64,000 nucleotides of DNA from Streptomyces koelreuteriae. Lineage in GTDB: Bacteria; Actinomycetota; Actinomycetes; Streptomycetales; Streptomycetaceae. The stretch spans positions 5,394,001 through 5,458,000 of the forward strand of contig NZ_CP075896.1 of assembly GCF_018604545.1 (NCBI RefSeq), read 5' to 3'. Below, one piece after another: positions 33,673 to 42,587 of this stretch (positions within the stretch are counted from its first letter, which is position 1; every line of letters begins with the position of its first letter). The translations under genes and the position numbers were made by a program. The notes beneath the pieces were generated by a model. It was given only the letters and a program-made list of their open reading frames with translations, did no database searches and was not told the DNA's origin.

Positions 33673-36330
33673 ATGGATCTTCGACTGCCCGGACTGAACG
33701 GGCTGCTTCGGCGACCCCGTCGGCTCCTCGCCGCCGGCGCCGCCGTCGTCGTCCTCGCGGGCGCGGGCACATGGACGGCCGTCGCGGACGACGAGACGCC
33801 CCCGGTCCAGCGCGAAGACCGCACCCTGGCCACCGGCGACGGCGTGCGCATCGACACCTCGTACTTCACCTCCGGCGGCGACGGCCGCCGCCCCGCCGTG
33901 CTGCTCGGCCACGGCTTCGGCGGCAGCAAGAAGGACGTACGGCAGCAGGCCGAGGGCCTCGCCAGAGACGGCTACGCGGTGCTGACCTGGTCGGCGCGCG
34001 GCTTCGGCAAGTCGAACGGGAAGATCGGCCTGAACGACCCGAAGGGCGAGGTCGCCGACGTCTCGAAGCTCATCGACTGGCTGGCGAAGCAGCCCCAGGT
34101 CGAACTCGACAAGCAGGGCGACCCCCGCGTGGGCATGGCGGGCGGCTCCTATGGCGGCGCCATCGCGCTGCTGACGGCGGGCCACGACGACCGCGTCGAC
34201 GCCATCGCCCCGGCGATCACGTACTGGAACCTCGCCGACGCGCTGTTCCCGAACGGCGTGTTCAAGAAGCTGTGGGCCGGCATCTTCGTCAACTCCGGCG
34301 GCGGCTGCGAGAAGTTCGAGCCCGCGCTGTGCCGGATGTACGAGCGGGTCGCCGAGTCGGGCCAGCCCGACGCCGAGGCGCGCGAGATGCTGGAGGAGCG
34401 CTCGCCGTCCGCCGTGGGCAAGGACATCGACGTGCCGACCCTGCTGATGCAGGGCCAGTCGGACTCCCTCTTCCCGCTCGGCCAGGCCGACCAGGCAGCG
34501 AAGGCCATCCGTGCCAACGGCGCCCCCGTCGACGTCGACTGGATCGCGGGCGGCCACGACGGCGGCGACATGGAGACCGGCCGTGTCCAGGACCGCGTCA
34601 CGACCTGGTTCGACCGCTATCTGAAGGACGACAAGGCCGCCGACACCGGCCCCGCGTTCCGCGTCACCCGCACCCTCGGCACGGGCTCCGGCGACGGTGA
34701 ACCCCGCCTGAGCGGCGTGACCTCGGACCGCTACCCCGGCCTGGAGGCCGAGCAGCGCTCCATCGCCCTGGCCGGCCGTGAGCAGACCTTCGACAACCCG
34801 CCCGGCGCCAGCCCGCCCGGCGTCTCCGCCCTGCCCGGCCTCGGCGGCGCCGGCGGCCTCAGCCAGCTCTCCTCGCTCGGCATCGGCGTCTCGCTGGACT
34901 TCCCCGGCCAGTTCGCCGCGTTCGAGTCGAAGCCCTTCGGCGAAGACGTCCAGATCACCGGCTCGCCCACGGCCACCGTCCATGTGAAGTCCACCGGCGA
35001 CGACGCCGTGCTCTTCGCGAAGCTCTACGACGTCGGCCCCGGCGGCGGCTCCCAGCAGGTCCTGCCCTCCCAGCTCGTCACGCCCCTCAGGATCGAGGGC
35101 GCCAAGGCGGGCAAGGACGTGCGCATCACCCTCCCGGCGATCGACCACGAGATCGACGACGGCCACCGGCTGCGCCTGGTCCTCGCCTCGACCGACCTCG
35201 GCTACGCCTCCCCGACGAGCCCGGCGACGTACACCGTCTCCCTCAAGGGCGATCTGTTGGTTCCCTCGGCCCTCGGCCAGCGCGACTCCCAGGGCGGGCT
35301 GCCGGCCTGGGTGTGGTGGATGCCGATCGCCGGAGCCGTGATCGCCCTGGCCCTGATCATCACGGGCCGCCGCCGCACCGCCGCCCCCGCCCCGCCCGAG
35401 CCCGAACTCGCCGAGGTCCCGCTGCAGATCACCGACCTGACGAAGCGGTACGCGAAGTCCTCCGAGCGGTACGCCGTCAAGGACCTGTCCTTCCGCGTGG
35501 AGAAGGGCCAGGTGCTGGGTCTCCTCGGCCCGAACGGCGCGGGCAAGACGACGACCCTGCGCATGCTGATGGGCCTGATCAAGCCGGACGGCGGTGAGAT
35601 CCGCGTCTTCGGCCACGCCATCAGCGCGGGTGCCCCGGTCCTCTCCCGGGTCGGTGCCTTCGTCGAGGGCGCGGGCTTCCTGCCGCATCTGTCCGGCCGG
35701 GAGAACCTGGAGCTGTACTGGCGCGCCACCGGCCGTCCCGCCGAGGACGCGCACATGGAGGAGGCCCTGGAGATCGCGGGCCTGGGCGACGCGCTCGCCC
35801 GGGCGGTGCGCACCTACTCCCAGGGCATGCGCCAGCGCCTCGCCATCGCCCAGGCCATGCTGGGCCTGCCGGACCTGCTCATCCTCGACGAACCGACCAA
35901 CGGCCTGGACCCGCCGCAGATCCGTGAGATGCGCGAGGTGATGATCCGCTACGCCGCCGCCGGCCGTACGGTCATCGTCTCCAGCCATCTCCTCGCGGAG
36001 GTGGAGCAGACCTGCACGCACCTGGTCGTGATGGACCACGGGCAGCTCGTCCAGGCGGGCCCCGTCGAGGACATCGTCGGCTCGGGCGACACGCTCCTGG
36101 TGGGCACGGCCACGCCGGTGGAGGAGCCCGTCGTGGAGAAGGTCGCCGCGCTGCCGGGCGTCGTCTCGGCCGTACGCACCGACGAGGGCATCCTGGTCCA
36201 GCTCGACGCCGACGGCTCCCCCCAGCGGCTGATCGCCGAACTCGTACGGCTGGACGTGCCGGTGCGCTCGGTCGGCCCGCACCGCCGCCTGGAGGACGCC
36301 TTCCTCACCCTGATCGGAGCCGAAGCATGA
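33673..36330 (+). CDS. Alpha/beta hydrolase (S15/CocE-type) fused to ABC ATPase
   Basis: An 885-residue protein joining two enzymes. A membrane anchor or signal at 19-37 precedes an S15/CocE-like hydrolase (about 50-330) with GGSYGG (Ser159), the likely Asp in GQSDSLFP and His in GGHDGGD. Residues about 330-535 form the jelly-roll domain usual after this hydrolase. A second membrane helix at about 547-566 leads to a complete ABC ATPase (about 580-885) with GPNGAGKTT at 619-627, YSQGMRQRLAIAQAM and LLILDEPTNGLD. The hydrolase would face outside and the ATPase inside. ATGA coupling to a permease completes an exporter. Confidence 0.9.
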   Translation: MDLRLPGLNGLLRRPRRLLAAGAAVVVLAGAGTWTAVADDETPPVQREDRTLATGDGVRIDTSYFTSGGDGRRPAVLLGHGFGGSKKDVRQQAEGLARDGYAVLTWSARGFGKSNGKIGLNDPKGEVADVSKLIDWLAKQPQVELDKQGDPRVGMAGGSYGGAIALLTAGHDDRVDAIAPAITYWNLADALFPNGVFKKLWAGIFVNSGGGCEKFEPALCRMYERVAESGQPDAEAREMLEERSPSAVGKDIDVPTLLMQGQSDSLFPLGQADQAAKAIRANGAPVDVDWIAGGHDGGDMETGRVQDRVTTWFDRYLKDDKAADTGPAFRVTRTLGTGSGDGEPRLSGVTSDRYPGLEAEQRSIALAGREQTFDNPPGASPPGVSALPGLGGAGGLSQLSSLGIGVSLDFPGQFAAFESKPFGEDVQITGSPTATVHVKSTGDDAVLFAKLYDVGPGGGSQQVLPSQLVTPLRIEGAKAGKDVRITLPAIDHEIDDGHRLRLVLASTDLGYASPTSPATYTVSLKGDLLVPSALGQRDSQGGLPAWVWWMPIAGAVIALALIITGRRRTAAPAPPEPELAEVPLQITDLTKRYAKSSERYAVKDLSFRVEKGQVLGLLGPNGAGKTTTLRMLMGLIKPDGGEIRVFGHAISAGAPVLSRVGAFVEGAGFLPHLSGRENLELYWRATGRPAEDAHMEEALEIAGLGDALARAVRTYSQGMRQRLAIAQAMLGLPDLLILDEPTNGLDPPQIREMREVMIRYAAAGRTVIVSSHLLAEVEQTCTHLVVMDHGQLVQAGPVEDIVGSGDTLLVGTATPVEEPVVEKVAALPGVVSAVRTDEGILVQLDADGSPQRLIAELVRLDVPVRSVGPHRRLEDAFLTLIGAEA

Positions 36331-37193
36331 GCAAGCTCGCCGAGCCGCCCGTCGAGGTCGCCGACGGCTACCGCGCGGGCCGCACCCTGCCCTTCCGGGT
36401 CGAGCTGGTCCGGCAGCTGAAGCGGCGCCGGACGATGGTCATGGGCGGCGTCCTGTTCGCCCTGCCGATCATTCTGCTGATCGCCTTCCAGGTCGGCGGC
36501 AACCCGGGCGGCAACAACAACCGGGTGAACCTCATGGACACGGCGACCGCGTCCGGGGCGAACTTCGCCGCGGTCAACCTGTTCTCCGCCGCCGGCTTCC
36601 TGCTCGTCATCCCCGTCGCCCTGTTCTGCGGTGACACGGTCGCCTCGGAGGCCAGCTGGTCCTCCCTGCGCTATCTGCTCGCCGCGCCGGTGCCCCGGGC
36701 CCGGCTGCTGTGGTCCAAGCTCACCGTCGGACTCAGCCTGAGCCTCGCGGCGATGGTCCTGCTTCCGGTCGTCGCCCTCGCCGTCGGCACGGCGGCCTAC
36801 GGCTGGGGCCCGCTCGAACTCCCCACCGGCGGCAGTCTGTCCACGGGCACCTCGGCCCAGCGCATCCTGATCGTCGTCGCGTACATCATGGTGTCCCAAC
36901 TGGTCACCGCCGCCCTCGCGTTCTACCTCTCGACCCGGACGGACGCCCCGCTCGGCGCGGTCGGCGGCGCGGTGTTCCTGACCATCATCGGCAGCGTCCT
37001 CGACGAGGTGACGGCCCTCGGCGACTGGCGCCACTTCCTGCCCGCGCACTGGCAGTACGCCTGGCTCGACGCCGTCCGGCCCCAGCTGGAGTGGTCGGAC
37101 ATGATCCAGGGCACCTCGATTTCCGTAACGTACGCGCTCGTGCTGTTCGCGCTGGCCTTCCGGGGTTTCGCCCGCAAGGACGTCGTCTCCTAG
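36327..37193 (+). CDS. ABC transporter permease partner of the hydrolase-ATPase fusion
   Basis: A 288-residue membrane protein with about six helices and an ABC-2-like layout; CGDTVASEASWSSLRYLLAA is the conserved loop after the second helix. The start overlaps the fusion gene by four bases (ATGA). Nothing in the sequence identifies the exported molecule. Confidence 0.88.
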   Translation: MSKLAEPPVEVADGYRAGRTLPFRVELVRQLKRRRTMVMGGVLFALPIILLIAFQVGGNPGGNNNRVNLMDTATASGANFAAVNLFSAAGFLLVIPVALFCGDTVASEASWSSLRYLLAAPVPRARLLWSKLTVGLSLSLAAMVLLPVVALAVGTAAYGWGPLELPTGGSLSTGTSAQRILIVVAYIMVSQLVTAALAFYLSTRTDAPLGAVGGAVFLTIIGSVLDEVTALGDWRHFLPAHWQYAWLDAVRPQLEWSDMIQGTSISVTYALVLFALAFRGFARKDVVS

Positions 37194-37341
37194 GTCAACG
37201 GAGGATCACCCACCGGTCTCGACGGGCGGTCTCCGTGGCCGCTTCGAGACGCTTCCGCAACGCCCCGTACCGCACGTTCGCGCCCCCCGGGCCGTCACAG
37301 TCGCAAGAAGCCGACACCGACGGACCCAGGGGGCACGGACG

Positions 37342-38853
37342 ATGCAGCGGTACCGGACACGACACCTGTTGCTCGCGCTCACCGCCGCGAGCGGACTGTT
37401 ACTCACCGCGTGCAGCTCAGGCGCCGACAGCAGCGTGGGCGACAAAGCCGCCCACCGCGACGGCTACGGCGCGCCCGATCGAGGCGACGAATTCAGCGAA
37501 CAGCGGGACGACCGCCGAGAAGACCCCCGCCGGGAGAACCCCCGCCACCTCTCCACCTTCGCCCTCGACGTCGACACCGCCTCCTACGACTACGCCCGCC
37601 GCTCCCTCGCCGAGGGCCGCTTCCCCGACCCCTCGACGGTGCGCCCCGAGGAGTTCGTCAACAGCTTCCGCCAGGACTACCGACGCCCGGACGGCGACGG
37701 TTTCTCGGTCACCGTCGACGGCGCCCGCACCTCCGACGAGGACTGGTCCCTGGTCCGCGTCGGCCTCGCCACCCGCTCCGCGGAACGCGGCGGCGAACGC
37801 CCGCCCGCCGCGCTCACCTTCGTCATCGACGTCTCCGGCTCCATGGCCGAGACGGGCCGCCTGGACCTCGCCCAGGAGTCCCTCGCGGTGATGACGGACC
37901 GGCTGCGCGACGACGACTCGGTCGCCCTGGTCGCCTTCAGCGACGAGGCCGAGACCGTCCTGCCCATGACCCGCCTCGGCGGCAACCGCGACGAGATCCA
38001 CGACGCCATCGGCGAACTGGAGATCGAGAGCTCCACCAACCTCGGCGCGGGCGTCGAGACCGGCTACGAAGAGGCCGTCGAGGGCCTGCGCGAGGGCGCC
38101 ACCAACCGGGTCGTCCTCGTCTCCGACGCCCTCGCCAACACCGGCGACACCGACGCGGACGCCATCCTGGAGCGGATCGCCGGCGAACGCCGCGAGCACG
38201 GCATCACCCTCTTCGGCGTCGGCGTCGGCAGCGACTACGGCGACGCCCTCATGGAGAACCTCGCCGACAAGGGCGACGGCCACACCGTCTACGTGTCCGA
38301 CCCCGGCGAGGCCCGCGAGGTCTTCTGCGAGCAACTCCCGCGCCACATCGACCTCACCGCCCGCGACGCCAAGGCCCAGGTCGCCTTCGACCCGGCGACC
38401 GTCGAGGAGTTCCGGCTGATCGGCTACGACAACCGCCGCGTCGCCGACGAGGACTTCCGCGACGACCGGGTCGACGGCGGCGAGGTCGGCCCCGGCCACA
38501 CCGTCACCGCCCTGTACGCCGTACGCACCGAGCCGGGCGCCGAGGGCCACCTCGCCACCGCCACCGTCCGCTGGCTCGACCCGGACACCCGCGACCCCCA
38601 CGAGGAGACCGGCGACCTCGAGACCGACGCGCTGCACGACACCCTGCGTGAAGCCCCGAGCCGCTTCCAGGTCACCGCGGTGGCGGCCTGGTTCGCCGTC
38701 GCCCTCCGCACGGGAGAAGTCCGCGTGCCCGGAGCCCCGGACGGTTACGGCGAACTCGCCGACCAAGCCCGGGCGTTGGCCGACCGCACCGGGGACGAGG
38801 CCGTGGACGACCTCGCGCAGGCCATCGGACAGGCGGCCGGCGGGCGGGGCTGA
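37342..38853 (+). CDS. Lipoprotein with von Willebrand factor A domain
   Basis: A 503-residue secreted lipoprotein. A hydrophobic leader ends in the lipobox LTAC (Cys24). After a charged linker, ALDVDTASYDYARRSL marks the domain that precedes VWA in this family, and the VWA domain starts near 155 with the metal site DVSGS at 163-167 plus a downstream Thr and Asp. The C-terminal part matches the DUF3520-type region. It is anchored outside the membrane and probably binds other proteins. It may be cotranscribed with the exporter upstream (148-bp gap). Confidence 0.88.
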   Translation: MQRYRTRHLLLALTAASGLLLTACSSGADSSVGDKAAHRDGYGAPDRGDEFSEQRDDRREDPRRENPRHLSTFALDVDTASYDYARRSLAEGRFPDPSTVRPEEFVNSFRQDYRRPDGDGFSVTVDGARTSDEDWSLVRVGLATRSAERGGERPPAALTFVIDVSGSMAETGRLDLAQESLAVMTDRLRDDDSVALVAFSDEAETVLPMTRLGGNRDEIHDAIGELEIESSTNLGAGVETGYEEAVEGLREGATNRVVLVSDALANTGDTDADAILERIAGERREHGITLFGVGVGSDYGDALMENLADKGDGHTVYVSDPGEAREVFCEQLPRHIDLTARDAKAQVAFDPATVEEFRLIGYDNRRVADEDFRDDRVDGGEVGPGHTVTALYAVRTEPGAEGHLATATVRWLDPDTRDPHEETGDLETDALHDTLREAPSRFQVTAVAAWFAVALRTGEVRVPGAPDGYGELADQARALADRTGDEAVDDLAQAIGQAAGGRG

Positions 38854-39000
38854 GACGCCCCCGGCCCGCGCCCGCACGGCGGGCCAACCGGGTGAACCTG
38901 CGGAACCAATCCTCCCGCGCCGGGTTGATGAGGCAGTGGAGCGGGCAGCGCTGCGAACTTTTCACCGCTGCCCCATTCTTCAAGCAGGAGGACGACTACA

Positions 39001-39711
39001 TTGCGACAGACCCTGAGCAAGGGAGCGTTCGCGGCGGCCGCCGCCACGGGGATTCTGTCCCTGTACGGCAGCCCCGCTCTGGCTGATGCCGACGCGTCGG
39101 GAGTGGCGAAGGACTCCCCCGGTGTGCTCTCCGGGAACAGTGTGCAGGTGCCGGTACACGTGCCGGTGAACCTGTGCGGCAACACCGTCAACGGACTCGC
39201 GGCGCTCAACAAGGCGATCGGCAACTCCTGCAAGAACACCTCGCACAAGTCGAAGCACCACGACGACGGCGCCGGCGCGGACGCCTCGGCGGTCGTGAAG
39301 GGGTCCCCGGGCGTGCTCTCCGGGAACAACGTGCAGGCGCCCGTCGACCTGCCCCTGAACGTGTGCGGCAACTCCGTCGACGGAGCCGCCGCGCTCAACT
39401 CGGCGTACGGCAACGACTGCGAGAACGAGTCCTCCGGCGGCGGTCACGGCCACCACACCCCGCCGAAGGACGAGGAGAAGACGCCTCCGGTCAAGGAGGT
39501 CCCCACCCCGGACGAGGACGAGCCGTCGAGCTCCACCCCGGACACCGAGGACTCCTCCGTCACCGAGGAAGAGGTCGTCGAGGAGGGCCCGCTGCCCCAG
39601 CTCGCCGAGACCGGCAGCGAGGCCATGGCGGCCGCGTCGGCCGCCAGCGCCGCCCTGATCATCGGCGGCGTGATGATGTACCGCCGCGGGCGCACCGCCT
39701 CGTCCCGCTAG
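39001..39711 (+). CDS. Long chaplin with LAETG sorting signal
   Basis: A 236-residue surface protein. A signal peptide ends near residue 29. Two chaplin domains follow, each with SPGVLSGN, VNxCGN and a paired Cys (C59/C77 and C122/C140). A Pro/Glu/Ser-rich spacer leads to LAETG at 201-205, a hydrophobic segment and RRGR, so sortase anchors it to the wall. The start is TTG at 39001 with GGAGG upstream; no ATG fits. By context it corresponds to the ChpA-ChpC group that helps aerial hyphae emerge. Confidence 0.92.
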   Translation: MRQTLSKGAFAAAAATGILSLYGSPALADADASGVAKDSPGVLSGNSVQVPVHVPVNLCGNTVNGLAALNKAIGNSCKNTSHKSKHHDDGAGADASAVVKGSPGVLSGNNVQAPVDLPLNVCGNSVDGAAALNSAYGNDCENESSGGGHGHHTPPKDEEKTPPVKEVPTPDEDEPSSSTPDTEDSSVTEEEVVEEGPLPQLAETGSEAMAAASAASAALIIGGVMMYRRGRTASSR

Positions 39712-39719
39712 CCTCTCCC

Positions 39720-39748
39720 GGGTGCCGGACGCGATCAGTCCGGCACCC
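39720..39748 (+). terminator. Terminator after the long chaplin
   Basis: GGGTGCCGGAC and GTCCGGCACCC form an 11-bp perfect stem with loop GCGATCA, nine bases after the stop. Confidence 0.82.
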
Positions 39749-39837
39749 GCACCCGCCCCATCCGCACCCCCCGTCGATCGTGATCCGGGGGGTGTCGGCC
39801 GTCCCGGCCCCCCGCGTCCCTCCGAGCGCGGGGCGGG

Positions 39838-39864
39838 CCGCTGACGGCTCACAGCCGTCAGCGG
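39838..39864 (-). terminator. Terminator after the FAD oxidoreductase
   Basis: CCGCTGACGGCT and AGCCGTCAGCGG form a 12-bp stem with loop CAC just beyond the end of the minus-strand gene at 39888. Confidence 0.8.
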
Positions 39865-39887
39865 CCCGGGGCCACCGTGCGGTCCTG

Positions 39888-41159
39888 TCAGTGGCGTACG
39901 GGAGCCGGCGAGTCGCTCCGGTTGCCGTCCACGGGGGCGGGGACGGTGCCGGCCACCGGCATCGCCCCGAGCCTGCGGCGCACTCCCGCGACGAGCGTCG
40001 ACGCCGTGAAGGCCGCGCCCTGCACGAAGCGCATGGCGGGGCCGAAGCCCGACGCCGTCACCAGGCCCGCGAGGAACAGGCCCGGGTGGGAGGACTCGAA
40101 GCCGTGCCCGACCTCCGGGGAGCCGTCCGGCAGGGCCGCCAGCGAGCCGCGCAGCTCGGGGGCGAGCAGCCCGAGCCGGTCACAGCGTGCCCGGAACCCC
40201 GTGGCGGCGATGACGTGTTCGGTCTCCAGGCTGCGCGGCGCGCCCGTACGGCTCACCGTGTCCAGCCGGACCCCGCCCGGCACCGCGGACGCCGCGGCCA
40301 CCTCATGGCCCGGCAGCAGCTCCACCACACCCTCCACCCGGTCCCGCACCCACCACGCCCCGGCCGGTCCCAGCGCCGTGGTCGCGATCCGGGCCCGGGT
40401 CGGCTCCGGCAGCCGCCGGAAGAGACCCGGGCGCTCCGCGTAGAACCAGTTCCGCCAGCCGGGGCCCAGGCCGCTGTGCGGGGAGCGGGCCGACTGCCAC
40501 CAGGGGCGCTCCCAGGGCGGCGGCACGTCGTTCCACACCAGCTCCTCCGCCCGGGCCAGCACCCGCACGCGCGTGCCTTGTTCGGCGAGCAGCGCCGCCG
40601 TCTCCAGGGCCGCCTGGCCGCCGCCGATCACGGTGACGTCCTTGCCGCGGAAGCGGTCGAGGTCGCTGTGGTGGCTGCTGTGCGTCACCAGCGCGGGGTG
40701 CAGTCCGCGCAGGGCCTGCGGTACCTCGACGAACGGCATCACACCGACCGCCAGGGCCACCGCCCGCGCGTGCACCTCCTCCCCGTCCTCGGCGACCGCC
40801 GTGAATCCGCCGGGCCCGGCCGACACGCGGGTCACCATGCGCTCGTCCACGCCCGGTACGGCGTTGCGCGCGAACCACAGGCCGTACCGCGCGAACGCCT
40901 CGACCGGGATCGGCTTCGCATGACGCGCCGTCAGCCCCTGCTCCGCGCAGTAGACGTCGAGGCGCCACCGCCCGGCCGGGTCGGAGAGGTTGGACGCCCA
41001 CGGCTCCGACTTCAGGAACATGCCGCGGGGCATGTTGTCGCGCCAGGACGCCATGGGCCGGCCGAAGACGCGCAGGTTCAGCCCGGCGGCCGCGGCGTGG
41101 GACGCGATCGACAGGCCGTACGGGCCTGCGCCCACCACCAGAAGGTCGTACACCATCAA
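39888..41159 (-). CDS. FAD-dependent oxidoreductase (monooxygenase-like)
   Basis: A 423-residue flavoprotein. GAGPYGLSIASHA near residues 10-22 is the FAD-binding Rossmann loop, and TVIGGGQAALETAALLAEQG is the second nucleotide-binding loop, probably for NADPH. The layout resembles flavin-containing monooxygenases and related hydroxylases. It overlaps the ATP-grasp gene by four bases, so the two work together. No substrate can be named. Confidence 0.85.
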   Translation of the reverse strand: MMVYDLLVVGAGPYGLSIASHAAAAGLNLRVFGRPMASWRDNMPRGMFLKSEPWASNLSDPAGRWRLDVYCAEQGLTARHAKPIPVEAFARYGLWFARNAVPGVDERMVTRVSAGPGGFTAVAEDGEEVHARAVALAVGVMPFVEVPQALRGLHPALVTHSSHHSDLDRFRGKDVTVIGGGQAALETAALLAEQGTRVRVLARAEELVWNDVPPPWERPWWQSARSPHSGLGPGWRNWFYAERPGLFRRLPEPTRARIATTALGPAGAWWVRDRVEGVVELLPGHEVAAASAVPGGVRLDTVSRTGAPRSLETEHVIAATGFRARCDRLGLLAPELRGSLAALPDGSPEVGHGFESSHPGLFLAGLVTASGFGPAMRFVQGAAFTASTLVAGVRRRLGAMPVAGTVPAPVDGNRSDSPAPVRH

Positions 41160-42418
41160 CTGCTCGCTTTCTCGTTGTCGGTCAGGGAGGGCGAGGCGGC
41201 CCGGGGGATCAGCGCAGGCGCCGGCGCCGCCGGGGTCGTCGTGGCCAGCCGTTCACGCAGCCGGCGCGACACATGCCGGCACCACAGGGCCCACATGACC
41301 CGCCCGGGGGAGCGGTCGTCGGCGGCGTACCAGGCCAGTTCGCGGTCGCGTCCGCCCGGCGCCGCGCTCAGGGCGGCCAGCGGCGCGTAGTTCTCCACCA
41401 CGAAGGTCCGCCCGGCCAGCGGCGACCCGTCCGGCTGCGGACGGCCCGTCATGTCCAGGTGCAGGGCCCGTACGACGTCCAGGCCGGCGCTGTCCGCGAA
41501 GAGCCGGAACTGGGCGCCGGTGCGCGGGTTGAAGTCGAGCAGGTGGTAGCGGCCGGTCGTGCCGCAGCGGCGGAAGTCGAGGTCGAGGATGCCCCGGTAG
41601 CCCAGCTCGTCGGTGAGCCGCTCGGCCAGCGCCTGCACCTGGGCGTTGGGCGTCCAGCAGCCCACCGCGGTCAGCCCCGCCCCGCGCGGCCAGGCCAGAT
41701 GCTTGCGGCCGGGACCGCCGCCGCGCAGGGTCCCCGCGTGGTCGGCGTAGCCGTGGAAGAACCAGTCCCGGTCCGGCCCCGGTGCCAGATACGCCTGGAG
41801 CAGCAGCCGGCTGCCCGCCTCGCCGGTGCGCAGGAACAGCTCCCGGGCCTGCTGCACGGAGCGCACCAGCGTCGTGCTGCGCAACCCGCTGCCGGCGGGC
41901 AGCAGCCAGGGCCGGCTCCATTTCGCCACCACCGGCAGCCCGAGGCGCCGCATGGCGTCGGCGACCTCCGCCGGGCTGTCGGGGACCAGGGTCTCCGGGT
42001 AGGGGACGTCGACGGCCGCGCACAGGGCGGCCAGTTCCGCCTTGTCGGCGACGCGCTCGGCCAGGCCGTCCGGCGTCGCCGGCAGCAGGTAGGAGGGCGC
42101 GAGGTCGTCCCGCATCCGGCTGACGGCGATCGCGGTCGCGTCGTCCATCGGGATCAGGACGGCGGGCCGCCCGATGTGGTCGGCCACGCGGCGCAGCACG
42201 GCGAGGACGTCGTCCGGCGAGGCCCCCGGGAGCGGCGGGGAATGCATATGGCGTACATAGCGTGACGCGCCGACGGGACTTCCCGCGGAATCCGCGACGA
42301 CGTGTACGTCCACGCCCGCCCTGCCGAGCGAACGGGCGGCCCCCAGCGTTCCGTGGTGAAAAGGGTTCCGGTCGATCCGCATTACTACAGCGGGGACGCG
42401 GGTGTCGAGCAGCGACAC
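41156..42418 (-). CDS. ATP-grasp ligase
   Basis: A 420-residue carboxylate-amine ligase-like protein. DKAELAALCAAVDVPYPET and VVAKWSRPW are the ATP-grasp subdomain pieces, and LDLDFRRCGTTGRYHLLDFN followed by PRTGAQ is the Mg-binding end (D-x-N-PR). It starts at GTG 42418 after a GA-rich site. Such enzymes join an amino acid or amine to a carboxylate, often in small peptide or surface-polymer pathways. It is coupled to the flavoprotein and divergent from the secreted glycosidase. Confidence 0.82.
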   Translation of the reverse strand: MSLLDTRVPAVVMRIDRNPFHHGTLGAARSLGRAGVDVHVVADSAGSPVGASRYVRHMHSPPLPGASPDDVLAVLRRVADHIGRPAVLIPMDDATAIAVSRMRDDLAPSYLLPATPDGLAERVADKAELAALCAAVDVPYPETLVPDSPAEVADAMRRLGLPVVAKWSRPWLLPAGSGLRSTTLVRSVQQARELFLRTGEAGSRLLLQAYLAPGPDRDWFFHGYADHAGTLRGGGPGRKHLAWPRGAGLTAVGCWTPNAQVQALAERLTDELGYRGILDLDFRRCGTTGRYHLLDFNPRTGAQFRLFADSAGLDVVRALHLDMTGRPQPDGSPLAGRTFVVENYAPLAALSAAPGGRDRELAWYAADDRSPGRVMWALWCRHVSRRLRERLATTTPAAPAPALIPRAASPSLTDNEKASS

Positions 42419-42587
42419 GAATTCTCTCTTTCTTTTTCCATCGGCTCACCCGCGCGGGCGAGCCCGGCACTCGAAAGCCGCAACGGCGGTGGCGTCATGG
42501 GCTTTTCTATGACTGACTTCATATGACTGCCCGTCAATAACAAATGCGGGGGCAGTGGTCCGGACGACAGCGAAGAATGGAGCAGGC

